Shown piece by piece: positions 1 to 6,377 of a DNA stretch of 6,440 nt. The stretch's first letter is position 1. Each line of letters starts with the position of its first letter. This DNA comes from Acetofilamentum sp. (GTDB lineage Bacteria > Bacteroidota > Bacteroidia > Bacteroidales > DTU049): assembly GCA_020720525.1 (NCBI GenBank), contig DYON01000153.1, positions 1 through 6,440 of the forward strand, read 5' to 3'. The notes under the pieces were generated by a model. The model was not told the origin of the DNA and did not search any database. It saw only the letters and a list, made by a program, of their open reading frames with translations. The position numbers and the translations under genes are program-made.

Positions 1-1
1 A

Positions 2-325
2 GAAGGACTTGATGTGATTATTCTGGAAACGTTTGGCTCGGGCAATGCCCCATCGGCCAGCGGATTTGTAAAAACCATTCACGAAGCGGTTTCGACTGGT
101 AAGACTTTGTTCAACGTCACCCAATGCAAAGGTGGAATGGTCGAAATGGGCAAATATGCCGCCAGCCGCCAGTTGTTGAATCTGGGAGTGATTTCGGGTC
201 ACGACATCACCACCGAAGCTGCCATTGCCAAAGCCATGTTTTTGTTGGGGCAAGGCTTCAGTGGAGAAAAGCTTGGACAAATGTTGGGCAAACCATTGCG
301 AGGTGAGATGGGCGGCGCTGAATAA
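2..325 (+). CDS. ansA: Type I (cytoplasmic) L-asparaginase, C-terminal part, 5' end cut by window
   Basis: The enzyme hydrolyses L-asparagine to aspartate and ammonia in the cytoplasm. The frame is open from the window edge to a TAA at 323-325, giving 107 residues; the GTG at 14 is an internal valine codon, since the frame reads EGLD directly before it. The segment matches the C-terminal domain of the AnsA family. In order it shows ILETFGSGNAP (compare LRSYGVGNAP in E. coli AnsA), then NVTQCKGGMVEMGKYAAS, then GVISGHDITTEAAIAK, then MFLLGQ and a terminal LRGEM. The amidohydrolase catalytic threonines lie in the missing N-terminal part, so activity cannot be judged from this window. The gene ends normally, 33 bp from the convergent stop of the minus-strand operon. 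I see no strong terminator hairpin in that 33-bp gap. I am confident of the family and less so of the exact substrate preference. Confidence 0.87.
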   Translation, partial: EGLDVIILETFGSGNAPSASGFVKTIHEAVSTGKTLFNVTQCKGGMVEMGKYAASRQLLNLGVISGHDITTEAAIAKAMFLLGQGFSGEKLGQMLGKPLRGEMGGAE

Positions 326-358
326 CAGCCAACAAGAATCAATTAAAAAATCTCAACT

Positions 359-1438
359 TCAAAAAACACTTATACTGCCGCCAGTGAGATTCATATTCAC
401 CGTTGAGGTGGCGTTCTCGACGCTGTTGTAGCTGCGAAACATTCCTGCTTTAAAATCGATGGTGTCGGTTTTCAGATTCAACGAAGTTGGAAATAGACTG
501 CGTGTTTTTTTCATTTCGCACCGAAAAGCTGGAACAGATGCAGTAGGCATTCCCATGGTTACGTCGGTATAGCTTGCAATAAGGCTGATGCTCTTGAAAT
601 GGTCGGCAATCCGCTGCAAAGTAAGATTTCCGTAAAAAGTTTTCAAATTGCAGTCGTTCAAGAGCATATTGATGGAAAAGCTGCTAAAACTTCCCGAGCC
701 ACTAAGTTTCGACACTTCGCCAATAAACCATTTGTCGCGTTTCGAATCGATGGTAATTGTGCCTACTTTTTGAAGAGTAATTTGCGATGCGCGGGTGTCG
801 AAATACACATTGACAATGCTGTCGATAACTATTTCGGTTAGGTCGGCACTCACCATTGCATCGCTCAAATAGCGGCAATTGAGTTTTCCGCCAGTTATGT
901 TGATGGTTGTTTTTCCATTTAGTATTCCACTCGTGAAATTGCCGTTGGTGAGAGCAAGCTTAAAAGTCCCAGAATGATTGCCAATAAGTACATTTCCGTA
1001 GGAATTTTCTACAACAACCGACATCCCTTCTGGCACGGCTACTTTGTAATCGATTTTCACTGTTTTCGAATTGCTGAAAACATTTCCAGCAAACATTTTC
1101 CAATCGGTTTTGAAATCGTTGCGATTGCCGTTGAACGAAGTTATAGCATTCACAATATAGCCAGCCGAAATGAAATCGACATTAATTTCGTTGAGCTGCT
1201 CGAGTGCCTCGTATGCATGTTTGTCGATCACAGTCACTTCAACATCGAATACAATCGAATCGTTGTTGGATGGAATTATCACAATATTGCCATACTTGTT
1301 GTTGATTGAAATTTCGGTATTGGCACCAGAAACAAAGCTTTGATGAAAAAATCGCTTTTCAGTAAAAGTTTGTGCGCTGGCAGGAGCAATTGCCATAAGG
1401 CAAAAAACCAGCAATATCCATTTAGTTTTCATAGCCAT
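359..1438 (-). CDS. Secreted GIN/DUF4097-like putative adhesin, third gene of sigma operon
   Basis: Exported protein of 359 residues, function not established. Residues 1-22 form a signal peptide: MAMKTK, a hydrophobic core WILLVFCLMAIA, and a PASA|Q cleavage site. The rest is rich in alternating hydrophobic/polar strands and Asn/Gly turns typical of beta-solenoid proteins. Related strand-turn units recur, such as NKYGNIVI (47-54) and NSYGNVLIG (145-153), with further turns through to the C-terminal GGSISVF. This fits the head-GIN/DUF4097 putative adhesin class that commonly follows ECF sigma and anti-sigma genes in Bacteroidetes. There is no membrane anchor and no recognisable sorting domain. 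The ATG at 1438 overlaps the upstream anti-sigma gene by 17 bp. A second in-frame ATG at 1432 would give an 11-bp overlap and a 20-residue signal, matching the overlap at the other junction, and is equally plausible. Family assignment is by fold pattern and context, not by catalytic motif. Confidence 0.7.
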   Translation of the reverse strand: MAMKTKWILLVFCLMAIAPASAQTFTEKRFFHQSFVSGANTEISINNKYGNIVIIPSNNDSIVFDVEVTVIDKHAYEALEQLNEINVDFISAGYIVNAITSFNGNRNDFKTDWKMFAGNVFSNSKTVKIDYKVAVPEGMSVVVENSYGNVLIGNHSGTFKLALTNGNFTSGILNGKTTINITGGKLNCRYLSDAMVSADLTEIVIDSIVNVYFDTRASQITLQKVGTITIDSKRDKWFIGEVSKLSGSGSFSSFSINMLLNDCNLKTFYGNLTLQRIADHFKSISLIASYTDVTMGMPTASVPAFRCEMKKTRSLFPTSLNLKTDTIDFKAGMFRSYNSVENATSTVNMNLTGGSISVF

Positions 1439-2072
1439 TGGTATTGGTTAAGGCGTATTCTTCGTTTAGTTGATCGAGCATCATGTCTAGAATGTCGATA
1501 CTCTGGCGGTAGTTGCCAATCATGTTTTCCATCACTTTTCCCACATTGCAATCGTCGCCAAGGTCGTTCATGGTTTTGTTGTTGACCAACTCTATCATGG
1601 CAAGTTCTTCTTCAATCTGGTCGATAATTTCTTCGTTGCCCGACGAAAGCATCAACAATTTGGTTTTCCGCGATTCTATCTCGCTGTTGTAATAAGCAGT
1701 TATTTCATTAAAAACTTTTTCGTCGTCCGAAATAGTGTGTGCCGATGTTGTTTGGGCTATAAGAGTTGAATTGTTCAATGCAATATAAACAGTATCGTTG
1801 CTGAAAACAGGTGCCGAAATGGAAGGAATATTGTTTACCGACAGTCCATTTCCTGCATTCAGGCTCGAATTTGGCGCAAACAAAGTTGATGTAAGCCAAC
1901 TTCCAAGAGCCACGGCAACCAACGATGCGGCATACGCCAGCGGGTGCATATAGAAGCGTTTTCGCTTTTCGGGCATTGCGCTGTCTATTTTGTTCCACAA
2001 ATCGGACGAAGGCGACTCATCGTCGAACATGTCGCGATGATTCTCAACAAAAATTTCCAATTTATTTTTCAT
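1422..2072 (-). CDS. Putative membrane anti-sigma factor, single-pass, coiled-coil C-terminus
   Basis: Protein of 216 residues, probably the membrane regulator of the sigma factor encoded just upstream. The N-terminal cytoplasmic segment (1-42) has the pattern KLEIFVENHRDMFDDESPSSDLW, a short acidic/aromatic region seen in Bacteroidetes proteins encoded beside ECF sigma factors. A basic stretch (EKRKRF, 35-40) precedes one transmembrane helix at about 43-65, giving an N-in topology by the positive-inside rule. Residues 66-112 are a Ser/Asn-rich linker. Residues 115-210 are predicted helical and probably coiled coil (EITAYYNSEIESRK, then EEIIDQIEEELAMIELV, then a helix rich in Met, Leu and Gln). 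The HxxxCxxC zinc motif of classical ZAS anti-sigma factors is absent. The ATG overlaps the 3' end of the sigma gene by 11 bp, and its TAA lies inside the start of the adhesin gene. The anti-sigma role is inferred from position and architecture; no direct binding motif proves it. Confidence 0.68.
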   Translation of the reverse strand: MKNKLEIFVENHRDMFDDESPSSDLWNKIDSAMPEKRKRFYMHPLAYAASLVAVALGSWLTSTLFAPNSSLNAGNGLSVNNIPSISAPVFSNDTVYIALNNSTLIAQTTSAHTISDDEKVFNEITAYYNSEIESRKTKLLMLSSGNEEIIDQIEEELAMIELVNNKTMNDLGDDCNVGKVMENMIGNYRQSIDILDMMLDQLNEEYALTNTNGYEN

Positions 2073-2628
2073 GACCAGTAGTATTCATTAACAATTCCCT
2101 CACTTTTTGTCGTGCTCGCATATATTGGGTTTTTGAAGTCGATTCGCTGATATTCAGTATTTGAGCAATTTCGGTATGATCGTATCCTTCGAATAGATAA
2201 AGCGATAACACAGTTCGGCTTCCGTTGGGCAACAATTGCACAGCGTTTTTCACACGTTGTACCTCACGAGCTAGGTCTTCTTCGTTGAGCAATGGTTCTT
2301 CGTCGGCCGAATCGAAAGCTTCCATATCGTCGAGAAACTCAATGCCACTGCTTTTCGAATTGAGATAGTCGTAGCATTTATACACAACAATGCGTTTGAG
2401 CCAAGCGCCAAAGGTACTTTCGTTGCGAAACCTGTCGAGCGTTGTAAAAGCATCGGTGAAGGCTTCCTGCAAAATATCTTCGGCAATATGTGCGAGTCCG
2501 GTCATGCGCAAAGCAACATTATACATTCCTTTCGAATACAGGCGATACACTTCACGAAAAGCCTTTCGGTCTCCGCGGCGGCACTGCTCTATTAGCTCTC
2601 GGTGCATGTCGGTGTATTCAACTCTCAT
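2062..2628 (-). CDS. ECF (sigma-70 family, group 4) RNA polymerase sigma factor
   Basis: Directs RNA polymerase to a dedicated promoter set. The protein has 188 residues from the ATG at 2628. Sigma region 2 spans about 23-92: AFREVYRLYSKGMYNVALRM, the 2.2 core AEDILQEAFTDAF at 49-61, then RFRNESTFGAWLKRIVVYKC. An acidic linker (about 97-118) leads to sigma region 4 at about 125-182: VQLLPNGSRTVLSLYLFEGY and the helix-turn-helix with HTEIAQILNISESTSK and RARQKVRELL. Regions 1 and 3 are absent, as in ECF factors. A frame extension to 2634 begins with TTG, so the ATG at 2628 is preferred; another ATG at 2607 (MHREL) is also possible. The stop overlaps the next gene by 11 bp, indicating an operon with the anti-sigma and GIN protein. 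Such operons are often autoregulated, but the upstream region shows no convincing promoter. Its target regulon cannot be deduced. Confidence 0.93.
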   Translation of the reverse strand: MRVEYTDMHRELIEQCRRGDRKAFREVYRLYSKGMYNVALRMTGLAHIAEDILQEAFTDAFTTLDRFRNESTFGAWLKRIVVYKCYDYLNSKSSGIEFLDDMEAFDSADEEPLLNEEDLAREVQRVKNAVQLLPNGSRTVLSLYLFEGYDHTEIAQILNISESTSKTQYMRARQKVRELLMNTTGHEK

Positions 2629-2776
2629 ATTCAAATTCTAACACTAAAGTATAACCAGATTTTCAATGGTTGCAAAAATCGAATAAATTTACGAAGATAT
2701 TTCTGCTCGAAGCTGACTGAAGTGATGGCATCCTTCTCTTGGATTGCCTATAAAAAAGGATGAGAATTATTCTGGA

Positions 2777-2784
2777 CAAAAGTA
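2777..2784 (-). promoter_or_regulatory. Weak candidate -7 element for the sigma operon
   Basis: Read on the minus strand this is TACTTTTG, a match to the Bacteroidetes -7 consensus TAnnTTTG. It would give a leader of roughly 140 nt before the sigma ATG. No convincing TTTG -33 element lies at the expected distance, and such 8-mers are expected by chance in AT-rich DNA, so this is only a candidate. Confidence 0.2.
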
Positions 2785-2910
2785 AATTCAAAACATACTA
2801 CTCGAAGTAATGTAAGCATTCCTTTTCCGAATCTCAGGCAGATTAATTGTAAATGCCTCGGCTATGCGACAAATGAAAGAATTCACACAGCATTCTTCGG
2901 GCAAAATGCT

Positions 2911-2918
2911 TATTTTTG
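2911..2918 (+). promoter_or_regulatory. Candidate Bacteroidetes -7 promoter element of leuS
   Basis: TATTTTTG is an exact match to the Bacteroidetes -7 consensus TAnnTTTG. Transcription would start near 2923-2927, leaving a leader of about 20 nt before the leuS ATG at 2946, a typical distance. The -33 TTTG box is not clear. This placement also argues against the in-frame TTG at 2916, which falls inside the promoter element. No strong Shine-Dalgarno sequence is present, which is normal for this phylum. Confidence 0.45.
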
Positions 2919-2945
2919 CAACGATTTTCAGACATCACACCAATT

Positions 2946-5900
2946 ATGGATTACAATCATCGCGACACCGAGGCCCGCTGGCAAAAATACTGGGCCGAAA
3001 ACAAGACATTCAGTGCTTCAATTGACCACAATAAGCCAAAGTTTTATATTCTCGACATGTTTCCCTATCCGTCGGGAGCAGGATTGCATGTTGGACACCC
3101 ACTTGGATACATCGCCTCCGATATTTTCGCCCGATTCAAAAGGCACAAAGGGTTCAATGTTCTGCACCCGATGGGCTACGATGCTTTTGGTTTGCCTGCC
3201 GAACAATATGCCATCGAAACGGGCCAACATCCAGCCATAACAACCGAACAAAACATCAAACGCTATCGCGAACAGCTCGATAAGATTGGCTTCTCGTTCG
3301 ATTGGGACCGCGAAGTGCGCACTTCGGACCCTGCATATTACAAATGGACACAGTGGACTTTTATTCGCTTGTTCAATTCGTGGTACGACAAAGCAATGCA
3401 AAAAGCGCGTTCAGTTGAAGAACTCGTTGCTCAGTTTAAAAAAAACGGAAACAGCCATATCGACGCTGCAAGCACCTACGATTTTATTTTCGATGCTGCG
3501 CAGTGGAAAGCCATGGACGAAGCTGCCCAAGCGGATGTTTTGATGCACTTTCGTCTTGCCTATTTGGCCGATACATTGGTAAACTGGTGTCCGGTACTCG
3601 GCACTGTGCTTGCTAACGACGAAGTGAGCGAAGGATTTAGTGTTCGCGGTGGTCATCCGGTGGAACGTAAAAACATGAAACAATGGTCGTTGCGCATCAC
3701 AGCCTATTCCGATAGGTTGATCGAAGGACTCGATCGCATCGATTGGCCCGAAAATATTCGTGAAATTCAGCGCAACTGGATTGGCCGAAGCGAAGGAGCC
3801 TCTTTGCGATTTTTGCTTGCCGATAATCCCGACAAACATCTCGAAGTGTTTACAACTCGTCCCGATACAATTTTTGGAGTTACATTTATGTCGGTAGCTC
3901 CCGAACACGAATACGTTGAACTACTCACCAAGCCCAATTTTGCAGAGGAAGTGGTGAAATATGTAAAACACGCACGCAATCGCAGCGAACGTGAGCGTAT
4001 TGCCGATGCAAAAACACCAAGTGGAGTTTTTACGGGGTCGTATGCGATCAATCCCTTCAACGGGAAAGCTGTTCCGGTATGGGTAGCCGACTATGTTTTG
4101 GGTAGTTACGGCTCGGGTGCTGTGATGGCTGTTCCAGCTCACGATAGCCGCGATTATGCTTTTGCAAAACATTTCCATTTGCCCATTGTAGAGGTAATCA
4201 AAGGTGGCAATATTGCCGAAGAAGCATTCGAATCGAAAGAGGGAGTTTGCATGAACAGCGGATTCCTTGACGGAATCATTGCCCGAGAAGCAATTGGAAA
4301 AGCAATTGAATATGCCGAAAAAAACAAAGTTGGATATGGCAGAATCAACTACCGCTTGCGCGATGCCATTTTCAGCCGCCAACGCTATTGGGGCGAGCCA
4401 TTTCCGGTGTATTACAAAAACGGAATCCCTTGCACAATCGACGAATCGCAGCTTCCACTCGCATTGCCCGAAGTAGATAAATATTTGCCTACCGAAAGTG
4501 GCGAACCACCGCTGGCACGAGCCAAAAACTGGTCAACTGCCGAAGGCTATCCATACGAAACCGCCACCATGCCTGGTTTTGCTGGTTCGAGCGCATACTA
4601 TTTTCGCTATATGGATCCGCAAAACAAAGACGCCTATTTTTCGAAAGAAGCAGTAAATTACTGGAAAAGTGTCGATTTCTATGTTGGTGGTGCCGAACAT
4701 GCAACCGGACATCTGATCTATTCACGTTTTTGGAATAAATTTCTTTTCGATTTGGGTCTGGTTCCCGAAGATGAGCCCTTCCGCAAAATGATTAATCAGG
4801 GAATGATTCAGGGACGGAGCAATTTTGTGTACCGTGTGAAACCAGAAGAAATGGCCGAATTCGTGTTGTGGGAAATGATCCAAAACAAACAATTGGGCTT
4901 TGAATTCAAAAAGGAATTTCGCGACGGAACACGCCGTTTCGACTTCTACAGCGAAGAATTGCGGGTGATTATTGAAGTGAAAAGTCGAGAAAATTTGGAA
5001 AAATTGCTTCCTGCTTACACCGAATACGCCAAAGAAAACAATTTCAAGTTGTTGTTGTTCAGCATTGTAGATGTGATTTTGCATACCGACGAGGTGCTAG
5101 CCAAAATCAAACGAGCTTTGGCGGGAAAAGTGTTTCCCATGTTCGAGGTAATCGAAGAATGGGAAGAATCGCCCATTTTTGTTTCGGCCAATATCTACGG
5201 ACGCGAAAACTATTCATATCCCATTCATACCGATGTAAATTTGGTTTCGAACGACATTCTCGATGTAGATGCATTCCGCAACTGGCGCCCAGAATTCAAC
5301 AATGCCAAATTTATCCTCGAAGGCGACAAATATGTTTGTGGCTGGGAAGTCGAGAAAATGTCGAAGTCGAAATACAATGTTCAAAATCCCGACGATTTGG
5401 TCGAGAAATATGGCGCCGACACCTTGCGCATGTACGAAATGTTTCTTGGACCAGTGGAGCAATCGAAACCATGGGACACCAACGGTATCGAAGGCGTTTA
5501 CCGCTTCATTCGCAAGCTGTGGAGGCTTTTTATCGACGACGAAGAAAATCTGATTGCCACCAACGACGCTCCCGATGGAGCAGAGCTGAAAGTTTTGCAC
5601 AAAACCATCAAAAAAGTAACCGAAGACATCGAACGTTTCTCGCTGAATACATGTGTGAGCTCGTTTATGATTTGCGTAAATGAGCTTGGCGACCTCAAAT
5701 GTCGCAAACGTGCCATTTTGGAGCCACTTAGCATTCTTATTTCGCCGTTTGCACCTCATATTGCCGAAGAACTGTGGAATAAAATGGGTCATTCCGAATC
5801 GATTTCAAAAGCCGATTTTCCAATATGCAACGAGGAATATTTGATTGAAAGCACCGTAAAATATCCAGTGTCGTTCAATGGCAAAATGCGTTTCCTGCTC

Positions 5901-6038
5901 GAAGTAGCTGCTGGTACCAGCAAAGAAGATGTAGAAAAAGCTGTTTTGGCTGCACCCGAAAGCGAAAAATGGCTCGAAGGAAAAGCTCCTAAGAAAATGA
6001 TTGTTGTTCCTGGAAAAATTGTGAACGTGGTGATTTAG
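2946..6038 (+). CDS. leuS: Leucyl-tRNA synthetase with inserted nuclease-like domain
   Basis: Class I synthetase charging tRNA-Leu with leucine in the cytoplasm; 1030 residues. The ATG at 2946 gives MDYNHRDTEARWQKYW, the usual N-terminus; the in-frame TTG at 2916 lies in a promoter candidate. In order: HVGH at 48-51; a region from about 140 to 240 including ARSVEELVAQF and VNWCPVLGTVLANDEV, without the zinc-binding cysteines seen in many bacterial LeuRS; the CP1 editing domain at about 240-440 with TTRPDT (303-308) and AVPAHDSRDY, whose aspartates are D400 and D403; the core MINQGMIQGRSNFVYR; an extra domain at about 632-744; the remaining leucine-specific region with PIHTDVN and GWEVE; KMSKS at 804-808; the anticodon-binding helical domain; and a C-terminal domain ending KIVNVVI. 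Removing the insert leaves about 917 residues, close to my recollection of normal Bacteroidetes LeuRS. All active-site signatures are present and no frameshift is seen, so the enzyme is probably functional and essential. It stands alone, transcribed away from the sigma operon. Confidence 0.97.
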   Translation: MDYNHRDTEARWQKYWAENKTFSASIDHNKPKFYILDMFPYPSGAGLHVGHPLGYIASDIFARFKRHKGFNVLHPMGYDAFGLPAEQYAIETGQHPAITTEQNIKRYREQLDKIGFSFDWDREVRTSDPAYYKWTQWTFIRLFNSWYDKAMQKARSVEELVAQFKKNGNSHIDAASTYDFIFDAAQWKAMDEAAQADVLMHFRLAYLADTLVNWCPVLGTVLANDEVSEGFSVRGGHPVERKNMKQWSLRITAYSDRLIEGLDRIDWPENIREIQRNWIGRSEGASLRFLLADNPDKHLEVFTTRPDTIFGVTFMSVAPEHEYVELLTKPNFAEEVVKYVKHARNRSERERIADAKTPSGVFTGSYAINPFNGKAVPVWVADYVLGSYGSGAVMAVPAHDSRDYAFAKHFHLPIVEVIKGGNIAEEAFESKEGVCMNSGFLDGIIAREAIGKAIEYAEKNKVGYGRINYRLRDAIFSRQRYWGEPFPVYYKNGIPCTIDESQLPLALPEVDKYLPTESGEPPLARAKNWSTAEGYPYETATMPGFAGSSAYYFRYMDPQNKDAYFSKEAVNYWKSVDFYVGGAEHATGHLIYSRFWNKFLFDLGLVPEDEPFRKMINQGMIQGRSNFVYRVKPEEMAEFVLWEMIQNKQLGFEFKKEFRDGTRRFDFYSEELRVIIEVKSRENLEKLLPAYTEYAKENNFKLLLFSIVDVILHTDEVLAKIKRALAGKVFPMFEVIEEWEESPIFVSANIYGRENYSYPIHTDVNLVSNDILDVDAFRNWRPEFNNAKFILEGDKYVCGWEVEKMSKSKYNVQNPDDLVEKYGADTLRMYEMFLGPVEQSKPWDTNGIEGVYRFIRKLWRLFIDDEENLIATNDAPDGAELKVLHKTIKKVTEDIERFSLNTCVSSFMICVNELGDLKCRKRAILEPLSILISPFAPHIAEELWNKMGHSESISKADFPICNEEYLIESTVKYPVSFNGKMRFLLEVAAGTSKEDVEKAVLAAPESEKWLEGKAPKKMIVVPGKIVNVVI
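4839..5177 (+). other. DUF559 / PD-(D/E)XK nuclease-like domain inserted in LeuRS
   Basis: This is a domain of leuS (residues about 632-744), not a separate gene. It starts with a helix EEMAEFVLWEMIQNKQLG, equivalent to the AExxLWxxLRxxQLG helix of DUF559 proteins. It continues with FEFKKEFRDGTRRFDFYS and LRVIIEVKSRENL, then a helix PAYTEYAKENN, a strand FKLLLFS and a final helix HTDEVLAKIKRAL. The candidate catalytic residues of the PD-(D/E)XK fold are D666, E677 and K679. The usual DUF559 signature EvDGxxH is replaced by EVKSREN, and the DxxR and RF signatures are also missing, so the active site is either reshaped or weakened. The domain sits between VYR and FVS, a point where ordinary Bacteroidetes LeuRS has only a short linker as I recall it. 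The reading frame and base composition match the surrounding gene. Family assignment is by recognition of the motif order; function is unknown. Confidence 0.8.
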
Positions 6039-6061
6039 TTTTGCGACTGGATTGCGCAAAA
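6039..6061 (+). terminator. Hairpin directly after the leuS stop, possible terminator
   Basis: TTTTGCG (6039-6045) and CGCAAAA (6055-6061) form a 7-bp stem with a 9-nt loop, starting at the base after the leuS TAG. There is an A-run rather than a T-run on the 3' side, so it is not a classical intrinsic terminator. It may stabilise the 3' end or simply be fortuitous. Confidence 0.3.
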
Positions 6062-6067
6062 AAACAT

Positions 6068-6213
6068 TGTCATTCTGAGTGTCCGCCTACCGGCGGATGT
6101 ATCGAAGAATGACGCAGGGAAGAATGATTATTAAATCAATGCCATGCTTCGATACTTTGCAAGCTGCAACATTTAAAATGCTCATTAGTGCAAAACTCAG
6201 CATGACAGCGGTA
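6068..6213 (+). repeat. Composite inverted repeat element, copy A
   Basis: Copy A of a two-copy repeat in the 3' region of leuS. Its ends are inverted: TGTCATTCTGAG (6068-6079) and CTCAGCATGACA (6196-6207), 11 of 12 matching. The left half-unit pairs GTCATTCT (6069-6076) with AGAATGAC (6106-6113) around a small hairpin. GTATCGAAG (6099-6107) is inverted again as CTTCGATAC (6147-6155). The right half-unit, read on the other strand, begins TGTCATGCTGAG and reaches GTATCGAAGCATGGC. Within it TTTGCA (6156-6161) pairs with TGCAAA (6189-6194). The last 55 nt (6159-6213) are identical to copy B. It is non-coding; the shared tail GCGGTA means the true boundary may lie further right. I see no clear target-site duplication. 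Confidence 0.85.
6082..6097. repeat. Short palindrome in the left half-unit of copy A
   Basis: TCCGCC and GGCGGA form a 6-bp GC-rich stem with loop TACC. It occupies the site between GAGTG and TGTATCGAAG; in copy B the same site holds an unrelated palindrome. Confidence 0.8.
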
Positions 6214-6262
6214 TTTATTGTTTCACAAAATAAAACCCATTAACAGGCTGTCATTCTGAGTG

Positions 6263-6295
6263 TTTCGTGGCAAAATAAGCAAAAAAGCCACGAAA
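6263..6295. repeat. Palindrome in the left half-unit of copy B
   Basis: TTTCGTGGC (6263-6271) and GCCACGAAA (6287-6295) form a perfect 9-bp stem around a 15-nt A-rich loop. It fills the same site as the TCCGCC/GGCGGA palindrome of copy A but has no sequence similarity to it. Confidence 0.8.
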
Positions 6296-6348
6296 TGTAT
6301 CGAAGAATGACGAAAGGAAGAATGACTGTTAAATCAATGCCATGCTTC

Positions 6349-6377
6349 CCTGCCTGCCTAAGCGGCACGCAGGCAGG
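6349..6377. repeat. 29-nt GC-rich palindrome inserted into the right half-unit of copy B
   Basis: CCTGCCTGC (6349-6357) and GCAGGCAGG (6369-6377) form a perfect 9-bp stem with an 11-nt loop; the flanking TC and GA extend it to 11 bp. Copy A reads GCTTC-GATAC without interruption at 6146-6155, while copy B reads GCTTC, this 29-mer, then GATAC, so the insertion is exact to the base. Confidence 0.85.

Larger units (their letters stand above)
2629..2945. other. Divergent intergenic region between sigma operon and leuS
   Basis: About 317 bp with no supportable gene on either strand. It separates two divergently transcribed units and must contain both promoters. Visible elements are a 7-bp inverted repeat CATCCTT / AAGGATG (2729-2735 and 2756-2762, 20-nt loop), a 5-bp one AGGCA / TGCCT (2836-2840 and 2854-2858), and the promoter candidates listed separately. 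The hairpins are too weak to call as regulators. I see no T-box-like leader upstream of leuS. Confidence 0.6.

Noticed and set aside
326..358. Bidirectional terminator between the asparaginase and GIN genes
   Set aside because: The 33-bp gap is A-rich but contains no stable inverted repeat.
599..1309. Plus-strand frames opposite the GIN gene
   Set aside because: They oppose a well-supported signal-peptide protein in an overlapping operon and show no family features.
2916..2945. N-terminal extension of LeuRS from the TTG at 2916
   Set aside because: The family N-terminus begins at MDYNHRDTE (ATG at 2946), and the TTG overlaps the TATTTTTG promoter candidate.
2629..2945. T-box or other riboswitch upstream of leuS
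   Set aside because: No T-box consensus or antiterminator/terminator pair is visible, the predicted leader is only about 20 nt, and T-boxes are not typical of this phylum.
4839..5177. Intein in leuS
   Set aside because: There is no Cys/Ser at the upstream junction, no His-Asn followed by Cys/Ser/Thr at the downstream one, and the segment is too short and lacks intein blocks. The domain most likely stays in the mature protein.
4839..5177. Intron or separate nested nuclease gene
   Set aside because: The frame is continuous with leuS on both sides and there is no plausible separate start and stop for the nuclease; no intron-like ends were seen.
3018..5792. Long antisense open frames inside leuS (for example 3411-3908, 3921-4382, 4722-5084 and 5214-5792 on the minus strand)
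   Set aside because: They are shadows of leuS: no recognisable domains, composition driven by the codons of the other strand, and no promoter or gene context.
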